A DNA stretch of 64,000 nucleotides from Gnetum montanum. Its lineage: Eukaryota; Streptophyta; Gnetopsida; Gnetales; Gnetaceae. Below the pieces are notes generated by a model. That model did no database searches and was not told where the DNA came from. It saw nothing but the letters and a program-made list of their open reading frames with translations. Made by a program: the position numbers and the translations under genes. The DNA is taken from contig MNCI01027389.1 of the NCBI GenBank assembly GCA_015680685.1, positions 1-64,000 on the forward strand. Direction: 5' to 3'. Shown piece after piece: positions 33,765 through 44,103 of the stretch (positions are counted from its first letter, which is position 1; every line of letters begins with the position of its first letter).

Positions 33765-34459
33765 ATTAACTGCTTTCTAATCATTATACATATGCCAATT
33801 TGAATTTTACCATTCAGTTTTTGGAATTACTTTCCACTAAATAATTAATTAACCACCACTTCCACTTTACCCATCTCAAGTATGATTACTTAGGATAATA
33901 TAAATCTAATAATTCAAATATTATTTTTAATTAAATATCTTTAAACTCATACTTAACATGAACATATGTTAGTTTTTATTTTATTTTTTAAAAAATACTA
34001 AATAGACTTACTTAACCATATGGATAGAACATATATGTCATGGTTAAACATGAAATTAATCTAATATGTGTTACTACCAAGTGCATACATAATAATTCCT
34101 ATATACAAAATTTTATTATTTATTACTATATATATTCAACAACATTATAATTGCATAATTATATATATTATTATGCTATGTACATATATTAATTTGTATA
34201 GAGATATTTAAGTCATGGGAAGCTATCCAAAATAATGTTTTATATGAAAAACATTATATGGAAACTACAATTCCATACCATTTAATGTTGATAATTTATA
34301 GGTATCCTTGGATAATTTTATCGTAATCTAAAATGGACTAGTCCATGTTGATGTGAACTTATTTGGTTTCTTCATATTCCATAGCAAGACAAGGTCTCCT
34401 ATTCGAACAGTTCTTTTCAAAGCCTTTTTATCAAACCATGTTTTTACTTGAGATGTACT

Positions 34460-35270
34460 TTTTAACAATTATCCTTTGCTCTATCTATCTCAACTTCTCT
34501 CTTGATGAGCAAGGTCATAAAACTTCTATCTTTATCAGTTTTCTTACTATACCTTTGTGTAAAATTTGAAGCTGAACTTATATTCCTATTTGTAATTCGT
34601 GTGGTCAAACCATAGACTAAATCATAAGGTAATGTTCCAATAGCCTTCTTAAACCTAATATGATCCATCCATAATACAAATTGTAGATAATCAATCCAAT
34701 TTCTTGAATTTCTATCCATCAATTTCTTAATGTAGCAAATAAGCTTTTTATTTGTAGATTCAGCTAAGCCATTTCCTTAAGGATAAAAATTAGAAGCAGA
34801 AAATATAAAAATGGATTTTTCTAATGTCCATGTTATGAATTATTTAGACTAAAAATAAGATCCATTATCAAATACTAATACTTCAGGTAGACCAAAATGA
34901 CTTAAGATTTGATCTTTCAAAAATTTGATTAAATTTGATGCTAAACTTCTTCTTAAAGCTTTTGCTTCAAACTATTTAGTGAAGTAATTAGTAGCTATGA
35001 GAATAAACTTATGTCCAACTCTTGAAAGAGTAATTGTATCAATGAAATCCAAACCCCATTGCTAAAATGGTCTATCCACAATTACTAGTTTTAAGGGAGC
35101 TTTAGCCTTTTTGATTTTTGATCCATGGATTTGACATTTATAACATCTTTGAATTTTCAGAGTAAGATCTTGATACATACTAGACCAATAATATTTGTAT
35201 CATATTATATGTTGCATAGTTGATTTAAGGGGTTCATAAAATAAATTACAGTGATCATGGAATTTTTCTA
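34460..35270 (-). pseudogene. Element D integrase remnant
   Basis: Zinc domain with YKYYWSSMYQDLTLKIQRCY and CYKCQIHG (C-x2-C) near 35190-35130. Core with WGLDFIDTITLSRVGHKFIL (first Asp, about 35060) and VLVFDNGSYF (second Asp, about 34880). The catalytic Glu lies in GNGLAESTNKKL (34776-34741). All three D-D-E residues survive, although stops occur between them. A 86-codon open C-terminal part runs 34722-34462 (MMDRNSRNWIDYLQF on). Integrase would insert the element DNA. Confidence 0.85.
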
Positions 35271-35599
35271 AGATAGGACCAATTTTATCATTACGAACGC
35301 ATTCCAACAAAACCCATTTAAAATCCTTTCTGTATAATATACCATCTCTACCCACCAATTTACATGATTTCTTGAAGAAAGCTCTTTTTTAACTTGTAGT
35401 TAAATTATTTCTAACTTTCCTTATATTAAAGAACTTTAAGATTTCATCATACCAATTTCCTTCACAAGTATCAAGTGCACATACTTCATTTTCTCTAGTC
35501 ATTAACTTGGCTAATCCCATTCCCTTAACTATTTTGCATATTTCTAATGAAAATTTAAAACCTTGAAGCTATATAAATCACTTTTCATTTTTCAATCCA

Positions 35600-36190
35600 A
35601 TTTCATTTTATGCTAAGAATTGTTTGACTATAGTTTCGATTAGCATAATGTGAACTAATGAACTTTCTACATAATATTAAAAATGCTAAAGTGCTTTAAT
35701 GACTACAAATGCTTATTTTTCCAAGTCTGAATAATTTAGTTTAGAACCTTTCAACTGATATCCAAAAAATCCAATTGTTTCATTTTGACCTTCATTTTTC
35801 TAAGTTAAGACGATAGTAACGGAATCATTGGAAGCAAAAGCATATAACCAAAAATCTTTCTTTAATTTAGGCTTTATCAAATATGGAGCCTCTTGAAGGA
35901 CCCTTTTAATTTCTACTAAATCTTTCTCTCTGATGCTAGTCTTTTCTGTAGTTTGACATCTTTCTTTAACATATGTATCAAAGTTTTAGTAATTTCGGTG
36001 AATCTAGGGATAAATTTATTAATGAAATTTATCTTTCCAAAGAAAGATCTAAGAGATATTTTACTTGTAGGATGCTCAATATTCTATACTGCTTGGACTT
36101 GAGAATTATCTATAGCAATTTTTTCTTGACAAATCATATGGCCTAGTAAACTCCTAGATTTAACTCCAAAGATACACTCCTTACAATTTA
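35600..36190 (-). pseudogene. Element D RT connection and second RNase H remnant
   Basis: After RT the frames read FGVKSRSLLGHMICQEKIAI, then SFFGKINFINKFIPRFTEIT (36040-35980), the usual RT-RNase H connection of gypsy elements. A worn RNase H follows near 35880-35690. Several frame changes occur, and the catalytic residues cannot be read with confidence. It is the RNase H in the standard place, distinct from the one before RT. Confidence 0.65.
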
Positions 36191-36760
36191 ATGAAATAAC
36201 AAACTCATGACACCTATCAAAAACTTATTGAATATGACCAATATGATTTTTCTTTCATTTGAGAATATGGTAATATCATCCAAATAAACCTTAACAAATT
36301 TACCTATTAAACCTTTAAAGGCTAAATCCATTACTCTTTGAAAAGTAGCTCTAGCATTTGACAATCCAAATGCCATTCTTTGGTAAGCATAAGTTCCCCA
36401 TTTGGTGATAAATTTTGTCTTATATCTATCATTTTTATCTACCATGATTTCAATATAGCCTAAAACACCATCTAAAAAAGAATATACTTGACAACCTAAT
36501 ACTTTGATCAACATCTCATCAACTCTAGGAAGTTGGTATTTATTCTTTTCTAAAGCTTCATTCAAATTCTTAAAGTCTACACAAAGCCTAATGTTACCAT
36601 TTTCCTTTCTTACTAGAACAAGGTTAGTCAGCCATGTTGAATATCAAACTGGATATATGATTCGAGCTTGTAATAATTTCTTGATCTTGGCTTCCATAGT
36701 TGGTTAAAATGATGGATTGAATTTTCTTTGTTTTTTCTTAATGATTTTGCAATCTTCTAT
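36188..36760 (-). pseudogene. Element D reverse transcriptase remnant
   Basis: Good frame from about 36700 to 36188 with one stop at 36650. In order: LTNLVLVRKENGNIRLCVDF (36630 on; first catalytic Asp in CVDF), YQLPRVDEM, SFLDGVLGYIEI, AYQRMAFGLSNARATFQRVM (about 36390-36330) and the catalytic box KVYLDDITIFS (36295-36263), which keeps both Asp. The YLDDIT form is that of the non-Athila gypsy branches. It would copy element RNA. Confidence 0.88.
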
Positions 36761-36817
36761 TAAAGGAATTTTATATGTCATCACATCTAGTCTAAAATCT
36801 TTAAGATCATCATAAGA

Positions 36818-37180
36818 CTAAGCAAAATTATCAAACTTATTTTTTAGGAGCAATATCAAGTTTTTCTTGAAAACTGAATTCTTTTCCTTTGTGATATTTA
36901 ACATCTTTGGCATCTCATTCAATCCAAGATTTACTTCTTCGAAAGCTTGATCGTTGGGATTTTGTATATCTTTTCCGGTAAAAAGCATTTTCTTAAAATT
37001 ATGTTCATAATCAATTATCCTTTTAGAAATTAAATTTTCCTTAGATTTTGACATTGTCTTAGGTATGACTTGACCTTCAAATTCTTGTTTCTTTATCATA
37101 AACCTAAGTACTTGATCAACATCTTCAAATACTTACAAATATTTTATGTTATTTGGTATTGATGGTTGATGTTATTCTTT
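36818..37180 (-). pseudogene. Element D linker between RNase H and RT
   Basis: Contains PSIPNNIKYL...VFEDVDQVLRFMIKKQEFEG ahead of a 93-codon open frame (37099-36818) rich in Lys, Asn and Glu. The sequence before RT ends with YDDLKDFRLDVMTYKIPL. I recall plant polyproteins with this order and these phrases, but no function for the linker is known to me. Confidence 0.6.
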
Positions 37181-37600
37181 AATCATTACACACCCATATC
37201 CTTCTATCATTCACATGTCTAATGTCAAACCTACTTTTGCTAACTCATTTGCTATATAATTATCGTTACTACCTATATGTTCTATCTGGTAGTGCTGAAA
37301 TTATTCTAACATTTTGCAAACAAGTTATTTATAAGGTCATAAAAGCAAGCTTTTCTCTATGTAATTACCTTTAACTTGTTCACAAACTAATCTCAAATCT
37401 CCCTTTATAATGATTACCTTGATTCCTTTTTCCAAATCTGTTCTAATACCAATACACAAAGCTTCATATTTAGCCTTGTTGTCAGTACAAGAAAAAGATG
37501 ATGAATCACCTTTAGAATTTCTGGTGAATCATTTCTTACTATAACTATCCCAACTCTTACACCTTTGGAATTACATGAGCCATCAAAGTATGATTCCCAT
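37181..37600 (-). pseudogene. Element D first RNase H domain, between protease and RT
   Basis: Starts WESYFDGSCNSKGVRVGIVI at about 37599, keeping the first catalytic Asp. After a frameshift near 37490 it reads NKAKYEALCIGIRTDLEKGI, where the catalytic Glu of the usual AEYEAL is Lys. It continues GDLRLVCEQVKGNYIEK with the next Asp near 37400 and ends NYIANELAKVGL near 37240, where the final Asp of ADALA is lost. The pattern is that of the extra (archaeal-type) RNase H known from Tat-group elements. It lies upstream of RT here. Confidence 0.75.
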
Positions 37601-37679
37601 TTTTTCTCATCTTTGGATTCTTCTTTTTTGGAACTATAAGTTTCTTGGAGTGTACAAATTTTGGTTTTGAAAGCCTTTT

Positions 37680-38307
37680 TTTCAATAATTTTACCTTTTC
37701 CATTTGAAGTAATATTATCAATCATCAAAGGTTCACTATACAAATATATTTGGTATGGTTCTCCTTTCCAAGGTAACCACATGTCTAAATAATTTGTTGA
37801 TATGTAACCTAATAAATTCTTACTGCAACTTCTACTCAATAAGAGACTATGTGATTCTGGTATATTTTCCACTTAAATAGTTACTCTACTCTTGACATTG
37901 GGTTTAGAAGTGATTTCTAATAAAACATTTGGTAATTGACTCACAATCTTCACTTTGCTCTTGTCCACTTGAACAATCTTTTTATTTGATTTTTTAGGAA
38001 TCAAACCAAGTTTCTTACATATAGAAAATGGCATTATAGTAGATATGGCTCTAGAATCAACCAAACAATTGTGCAGATATTTATCCTTTAACTTCATTAT
38101 CAAAAGAAAAGGAGGAGCTTCTTTATCAAGAATACAATCATAACTAGCCTTTGATTTTTCATCATTATAAGACACATAACTTAATGCTAATTCTCTAACC
38201 CTCCTTTTGCCTTTAATAAATTCTAAAGCCTTTCTTTGTTGATCTCCTACTTGTGGTAATTGATACATGCTAATATTGTCCATACCATGTTTAAGATCTT
38301 CAATCAA
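37680..38307 (-). pseudogene. Element D aspartic protease remnant
   Basis: Frame open from 38307 to a stop at 37873-37875, then on to the RNase H. The active site reads CLVDSRAISTIMPFSICKKL (38068-38012) where DSGA would be expected, so the catalytic Gly is Arg. The C-terminal part has ENIPESHSLLLSRSCSKNLL and MWLPWKGEPYQIYL, a segment found after the protease in related plant polyproteins. It would process Gag-Pol. Confidence 0.8.
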
Positions 38308-38496
38308 ATCATATTCTACATCTCCAATAAGGCTTGGTTTCTTTATCCATTTATTGAAAGACTGATTTGGAGTACTTTGTTCTACTTGATCCTCTTTATT
38401 CTTATTTTACTCTCTTCTACTTGGCTCAAAAGCCTTTCTCTTAGTAGATGGATTAGTAATGATTTTTGGAGATCTAGAAGTAGTTAGTCTTTCTTT
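38308..38496 (-). pseudogene. Element D gag-protease spacer
   Basis: Lys/Asn-rich coding remnant between the gag stop and the protease frame, broken by stops. No motif. Confidence 0.4.
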
Positions 38497-39522
38497 TCAT
38501 CTCAAATTATATCCATTTTCCTCATTGTTATTACACTTCTCACTTGAGGATATATCTTCTTCAGAACTTGATAGAGAAGAAGTATCACTAGACCTAAAAT
38601 TAGAAGATTTTCTTGCATAATGAACACTAGATAGCTTATTATCAGATTCAATATCAAGGAAGTTGGACACAACAAGATCACTATCATCCTCATCTTCTAT
38701 TAACTTAGTGTCTTGATATTTATGTTTTCTATTTTTATTTTCCTCCTTGATATTAACTCTTGCCAAAGCTTTTTCTACTTTCACTATTTTATTGGACATA
38801 TCTCGCATTAATTGTCCCTTTTCATATTCTCTTCTTTCATGTTCTTGCTTTGTCTTACCATGAGATGGACCTGGTAAAGCTTTAAATTGAGAAAAATCTT
38901 GCATAGTAATCATAATGTTTTCTTCTCTCTTTTTAGTTATAACTATCTCTTCATGATTCAAGTTCAAGTATTTTTCTAACTATATAGCTTCACTAAAGTA
39001 GTCATTTAGTATAATTAAGTTCAAATTCCTCTATAACCAAATTGAAATGTTGGGCTTGATAGCCTTAAGATAAGTTTCCCTAAGCATTTCATCTGATGGT
39101 CTATATTGTCTTTGAAAGAGCCCAAAAATTTGTTGAAATTTTATGTTAAAATATCTATTTGATTCTTTGACTCCTTTCTTAGCTTGTATTAGCCCATAAT
39201 ATAGTTGTTGTTGATCTAATTAATCACCAAATTGGGCTAAGAAATCACTTTTCATATCCCAACTTATGATACTGTTGCTTGGCAAGTTTGAATACCAAAT
39301 CTAAGACATATCCTTTAGATTTTCTACAAATAATCTATAGGCTTGATCTTGGTGTTGAACATTTGCATGAGCTAAAGCTAAATCAAATATGTGAATATAC
39401 TCTTTAGCTAACTAAGCTTTTCCATGAACAAAAGGCTCAAGAAAATAGTTATAAACTACCTTAGAAATATCATTGTAGTTTTGAAATCCTAATGGTGTGC
39501 CTCTTTGCCAAGGATTTGCCAT
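38497..39522 (-). pseudogene. Element D gag remnant
   Basis: ATG at 39522 gives MANPWQRGTPLGFQNYNDI. The capsid part includes DLALAHANVQHQDQAYRLF and IWYSNLPSNSIISWDMKSDF, of the Retrotrans_gag type. From 38967 a 156-codon open frame holds EHERREYEKGQLMRDMSNKI (basic and acidic helix) and a Ser/Glu-rich tail SDTSSLSSSEEDISSSEKC. No CCHC knuckle was seen. The start is chosen because it directly follows the leader and begins the capsid-type homology. Confidence 0.75.
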
Positions 39523-39873
39523 CTTATTCCTTTGGATTGTTGAACTCTTATACTTCTTAGATCTTCTCTTATAAACTAACAAACCAAATAGAAGGGGTGA
39601 TGTTCTTAACCTTATAGTCTTTAATCCACTACTTATTTCAAACTAAAAAACCTTCTTTTGTTCTTCTTCTGATCAAGAATCAATCTTATAATCAAGAACT
39701 TCCTTTGAACCTTTAAAACCTTTCAAACTATCAATCTTGTTGATCATGAACTAAAAATAGAATCTAATTTCTTAAGCCTTTATAGTAATAAATAATTGTT
39801 GGTATGATAAGACTATTAGACTTATGAACTTAGAGGATAAATTTTCAACCCTCCTTCTAGCACCGAAAGAACT
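39523..39873 (-). promoter_or_regulatory. Element D leader with primer-site candidate
   Basis: Untranslated leader between the 5' LTR and gag. On the minus strand it starts AGTTCTTTCGGTGCTAGAAGG about one base after the LTR. The 13-mer GCTAGAAGGAGGG (39861-39849) is shared with the same place in element C, so it is the best PBS candidate. The primer tRNA is not identified. Confidence 0.5.
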
Positions 39874-40913
39874 ATTGGTGACCATTTGGGACGTGACCAC
39901 CAACAAGTGCCTTGAATAGGGTTTAGGTGCTAGCTGGTCTTTGGCAACACCAAGGCCCATATACCTCCAAATAGACTCAATAGTTAAATGTGAGTATGTG
40001 TTTTTTTTTTGTGAATGTTGAAATAGTTGGGTTGCATATAAAACTATAATCGACTATCATAAAAGAGATTTGGCCAACTTTGTAAAATACTATGAGTTGT
40101 TGGAGATTCCTATTTTTTTCAACCACTTAGCCTATACAGTTTTTATAATAACTACTTGTAACAAATAAAATTTTGCAAAAACCATTTGAGCACAACTCTG
40201 CCAATCTGCTCCTAATTTCCCCCAAAGAGAGAAAGTTCCACATGAAAAATAGCAATAGGGCAAGATTCAATGGAAAGAGAAAGAAAAGAAAGTAGATTTG
40301 TGTAAAAATCTCAAATATTTAAGCAAGGTAAATTGATATGAGGAGACACTTCACAATAAAAGTTATTGGTAATTCAATATCTATGAGTTGTTCAAACTTT
40401 CTAGGCTTAAACAAGCAGTTTCTTAAAGACAATCCTATTATATTACCAAAAATTGTTGGGTAAACTACCACATAGGATTCTCTATTTTGGCTAGATAATA
40501 GTTGTCAACAATTGCATACAATAGAGCTTTCAAAGATTTGACAATTTCTGATTAAAGTACCAAGGGTATATACTTTAAAAATAAAAAATCTATTTCAGTC
40601 CTATCAAAATACCAAATATTTTTTGAACCATCTAGACTATTGAATTGTTAAACTACCTTTTCTATAGCAAAGGCTCTCTTACAGCAATCCTAATAGCATT
40701 CTTAAACATTGCATAATAATAAACTTCTCTATTAACTTGCACTTGAGGCTTTCCAACATGAGCTCTTCTATGGAAAATCTTAATAGGAGTCTACTATCAT
40801 GCAACAAAGAACTATAAAAGTAATCTAAAAATCCCAAACTTAAAAGCCAAGTATAATACTACCTAAACCACTAGCTAAGTAGCTAAAAGAAAATAGGAAA
40901 GAATGAACTCACA
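39874..40913 (-). mobile_element. Element D 5' LTR, U3 start missing
   Basis: Matches 30075-31101. The matching part stops at GAATGAACTCACA (40901-40913), about 80 bases before the start seen in the 3' LTR, and passes straight into the inverted U5 segment through the shared word AACTCACA. Confidence 0.85.
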
Positions 40914-41130
40914 ATATTTTACAAAGTTGGCTGAATATCTTTTATGATAGCTAAATATAATTTTATATGCAATCCAACTATTTCAACATTCACAATAGCA
41001 AACACATGCTGACGTTTAACTATTGAGTCTATTTGGAGGTATCTAAGCCTTGGTGTTGTCAAAGACCAACGAGCATCTAAACCTTGTTTGAGGCACTCAT
41101 TGGTAGTCATGTCCTAAATGGTCATCCACA
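40906..41130 (+). repeat. Inverted copy of D's U5 end at the right terminus
   Basis: Read on the minus strand from 41130: TGTGGATGACCATTTAGGACATG on to GTAAAATATTGTGAGTT. This matches the first ~225 bases of 30075-30300 and of 39874-40100 in opposite orientation. It ends exactly at GTACCT, the target duplication. Confidence 0.9.
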
Positions 41131-41150
41131 GTACCTTTCACCACTCATCA
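41131..41150 (+). mobile_element. B-type solo LTR, right part
   Basis: GTACCTTTCACCACTCATCA completes the LTR begun at 29149. It is followed by ATAAA (41151-41155), the TSD partner of 29144-29148. Confidence 0.85.
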
Positions 41151-41155
41151 ATAAA

Positions 41156-43275
41156 GCACATTAATTGATTTTCTCATGTTTACACAAAACATACTCAAAA
41201 TAATATGAAAATAAAAATTGATTAATTATTAATATCAAATATAAGTACATAAAAAATCACACTAAAGAAATAAAAAACCAAAATTGATATATTTTTATGC
41301 TAAAAAACATGCACATAAAATCACATCAAACCAAAAGAATAAGAAAATTAAAGAATGATATATCATTAGTTTCAAAAAATATGCACACAAAAATACACAC
41401 TAAATAAATAAAACATACTATACCACCAAAGGCATTAAGTGTAGGACTCTTCCCTCACAACCAAGTTCAAGGTTGGCACCTAACAACCTACTCTTTGATC
41501 AACATCACTGAATGGCTGAGCAAATGGTTGATATGCTTCATAGTAGTATAGGTATTGAACTTGGCCTTTAGAAGCATACTCTCCTTGGTCTCATTTCTTT
41601 AAAGATAATGGTGAAGAAGGGGATCAGTATAAATTCTTACAACTAATTATAATCTTCTTTCTCTTACAAAAATACTTTCATCCATGAGGTGATGAATTTA
41701 ATACCATGAAAGAAACAAGAGTATTATGGTACTACCTAAGAGAATATATGGATCATCACCTGAAGCCACAATGCTCATCCCACTAAGAGGGATCCTAAAA
41801 GGGTATCTAATAGTATATGATGATGGAAAATAAGGGCAGTACATTACAGTAACAAATTGAACATGTTCCTATTGTGGCTGATTTAAAATTTCCTCCTATA
41901 ATAGTGCAAAAGGTCATGATGGACATTATTGAAATTTTAGCCACTAAGATAGTTGTGGTGGATATGCCTAATATTTATGGAGCATTGAATGAGGTATTTG
42001 ATTCATAGGCTATTAAGCTTCATGGTCAGAAGTAGGATGACTAAGGAGATTATTGCACTGTAGAGAAAACATTCCAAGGTTTCAAGTTTCAAGGATTAGG
42101 TTCTATTACTTGTTGAATTTTTTGAATAAGGTAGGACCTCTAACCCTTTATTTTTCTTTGACCACTTCTTCCTTGTGGTGTAATTGTCTTCACAACTATT
42201 TCAACAACTTTATTTTTGAAATCATTGAGACTTGATATCATCTTTTAATTTAACACATCCCAAACCTTGTCAACAACATTAGCAAGGTCTATCAAAGTCC
42301 TCTTAGTTCTCAAGCTTTTCTAAATAAGGGCTTCAATCACATTAGAAGTTCGAATCTTATATTCAACATTCTTACACTCACTATTTAACCTTTGCAACTC
42401 ACACGAGATGACAAATGTTTGAATGTGAAGCTAAAGATCATCATTTAACTACTATATAAATGTAGTAATGTCAACCACATCAACCTTTTTTATTCTACTC
42501 TCCTTGATGCTTTCAGGTCGAATGCAAACTACTTCATGAATTTGACCCTGGTAGGTCATGAAAATAATGGTTTACCTAAGTCATCAACACCTCCATCCAA
42601 ATGAAGGTAAGAAGAATGTGAAATGATAAACTACTTTGAATCTCCAAAAATATAGCCTAGGTTCCATAGACAAAGATGCATAGACCTTATTCTCCTAGAA
42701 TCATTCATTTTCTAGCAATGGGAGTATCTAGGAGAAGGTCTTGTCTACTTATCAACATGTATGCACTCATACTCTTACTTTGTAATACTTTGTAATCATA
42801 TCATGAAGCTCTTGCTTTTCATGAGTAGCATACTCTAATTATTAGGGTGACAAGGATTCATAATCTATCAAATTCTCGATGAAGAATTGATTGAACAAAG
42901 CCTTCTCAAAGGTGTCAAGTGCAGCTTTCTATATTATTTGAAAAATTATCCGTCTGCATCATACCACTGTCCAAATTTATCTTTATGAAACTTCATAATG
43001 ATAGAAGATGCTACTTCATTCACAATATTTTTGAAAGTGATTTGAACCAATTGAGGTTTTTTCTTCAATCTATTTTCATTACTCAATTTAGCCATGCTTT
43101 CTTCAATCCTTTATTTCCTATAAAATCAACAACTTAAAAAAATTATAAATGTATAAATATTTCAAAGCAATTTACCAACATCTTCCCTAGTATATGCATA
43201 AATGATAGGGGTCCTACCTATTTCACCAATGAGATTTAGAGCAATTTAGTCATAAGCTTTGAAGATGATGTTAAG
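41156..43275. other. Unassigned AT-rich DNA between the two solo LTRs
   Basis: No gene recognised. The minus strand between about 43250 and 42240 gives broken Lys/Glu/Asn-rich frames that resemble the coiled-coil ORF2 of B in composition only (for example MAKLSNENRLKKKPQLVQIT, 43097 on). An older, decayed retrotransposon end is the likeliest content. Confidence 0.4.
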
Positions 43276-43280
43276 TGAAT
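43276..43280 (+). repeat. TSD of solo LTR E, left
   Basis: TGAAT, repeated at 45043-45047. Confidence 0.72.
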
Positions 43281-43939
43281 TGTGAAACACCCTAAAATTT
43301 TCAAGGCATTCTTGCTTCACTAGGTCTTTGCAATTCAGGTAGCGTCATGTCACTTCGGCAAGAAATGAACGCTCTGAGTTTAGGCCATCTAGCTTGGTAA
43401 GTTATCTAGCTAGGTAATTCACCCAGCTGACAACCTACTCAGAAATGATGTGGAGAGTTGTTGGCGGTGCTCAGGACATGTGAAACAGTTTGGCAAGTTT
43501 TCTAGCCAAGGAGTTTTGCTACACTATGTAGCGTAGAAGGCTTCAAAAGATAGTTGTATAGGAAATCAGTTGTAAATCATTGCAAGACAAGTTGCTACTC
43601 TATGTTATGTTATGCAGCGTAGCACAGCATAGAAAAAGCAAGATAGGAAGGCTCAGCTTACTCAATGATTTCAATTGCACTCAGTTAGCATCTTTGGCCT
43701 TCGAAACCAATTCCTTTGCTCAGCATCAAGTCCTTTAGCAATGGCTCCCTCCACTAGAAAGTGTCAAACTCAGCGAAAAGTAGGCCATGTTGGCTACTAC
43801 GCTATATAGCGTAGCACAACGTAGCAACTCTACAAGAAAGACAAAGGCATCTCAAAAGGCAGATCAGCAAGTTAAAAGACCTCACACTGCATAGAACAAA
43901 GTTTGCAAATTGCTAACATTTTCATAGTTAAGGTCAGCT

Positions 43940-43979
43940 GCTACGCTATGCTATGCTATGTAGCATAGCATAGCGTAGC
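43940..43979. repeat. Perfect 19-bp-stem palindrome in LTR E
   Basis: GCTACGCTATGCTATGCTA, then TG, then the exact reverse complement. Only a 2-base loop separates the arms. Confidence 0.95.
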
Positions 43980-44063
43980 AAATATGCAAAATTATTCAAA
44001 GCATTTCAAAGGTTTCCAGCACATGCAATAGGCCTAGATGCAAGTTTCTGCCTCAAACTAGTA

Positions 44064-44103
44064 GCTACGCTATGCTACGCTACATAGCATAGCATGGCGT
44101 AGC
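44064..44103. repeat. Second 19-bp-arm palindrome in LTR E
   Basis: GCTACGCTATGCTACGCTA, CA, TAGCATAGCATGGCGTAGC: two mismatches in 19 pairs. Shorter related palindromes lie at about 43533-43550, 43600-43640, 43797-43825 and 44200-44255. Confidence 0.9.

Larger units (their letters stand above)
30075..41130 (-). mobile_element. Element D: Ty3/gypsy retrotransposon with dual RNase H, aberrant right end
   Basis: Minus-strand element between two copies of GTACCT (30069-30074, 41131-41136). In its own direction: 5' LTR (about 40913 to 39874), PBS candidate, gag, protease, RNase H, RT, second RNase H, integrase, an extra ORF, PPT (31203-31185) and 3' LTR (31179-30075). Beyond the 5' LTR there is an inverted 225-bp copy of the LTR's U5 end, so both outer termini are U5 ends. 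The genes carry scattered stops and a few frameshifts but remain well readable. Confidence 0.88.

Noticed and set aside
30075-41130. Element D as a DNA transposon with terminal inverted repeats
   Set aside because: The outer ends are inverted relative to each other, but the body has LTRs, a PPT and gag-pol genes, and the inverted part is a copy of the LTR U5 end. No transposase was seen.
40906-41130. Inverted D fragment as a separate later insertion
   Set aside because: It ends exactly at the GTACCT duplication and there is no second duplication at its inner junction, only microhomology.
42240-43260. Minus-strand coiled-coil gene
   Set aside because: Frames are short, broken and low in complexity. 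Similarity to B ORF2 is only in composition.
43940-44103. microRNA precursor in the E palindromes
   Set aside because: Stems are only 19 bp with 2-base loops and simple repeated words, too short and loop-poor for a plant pri-miRNA.
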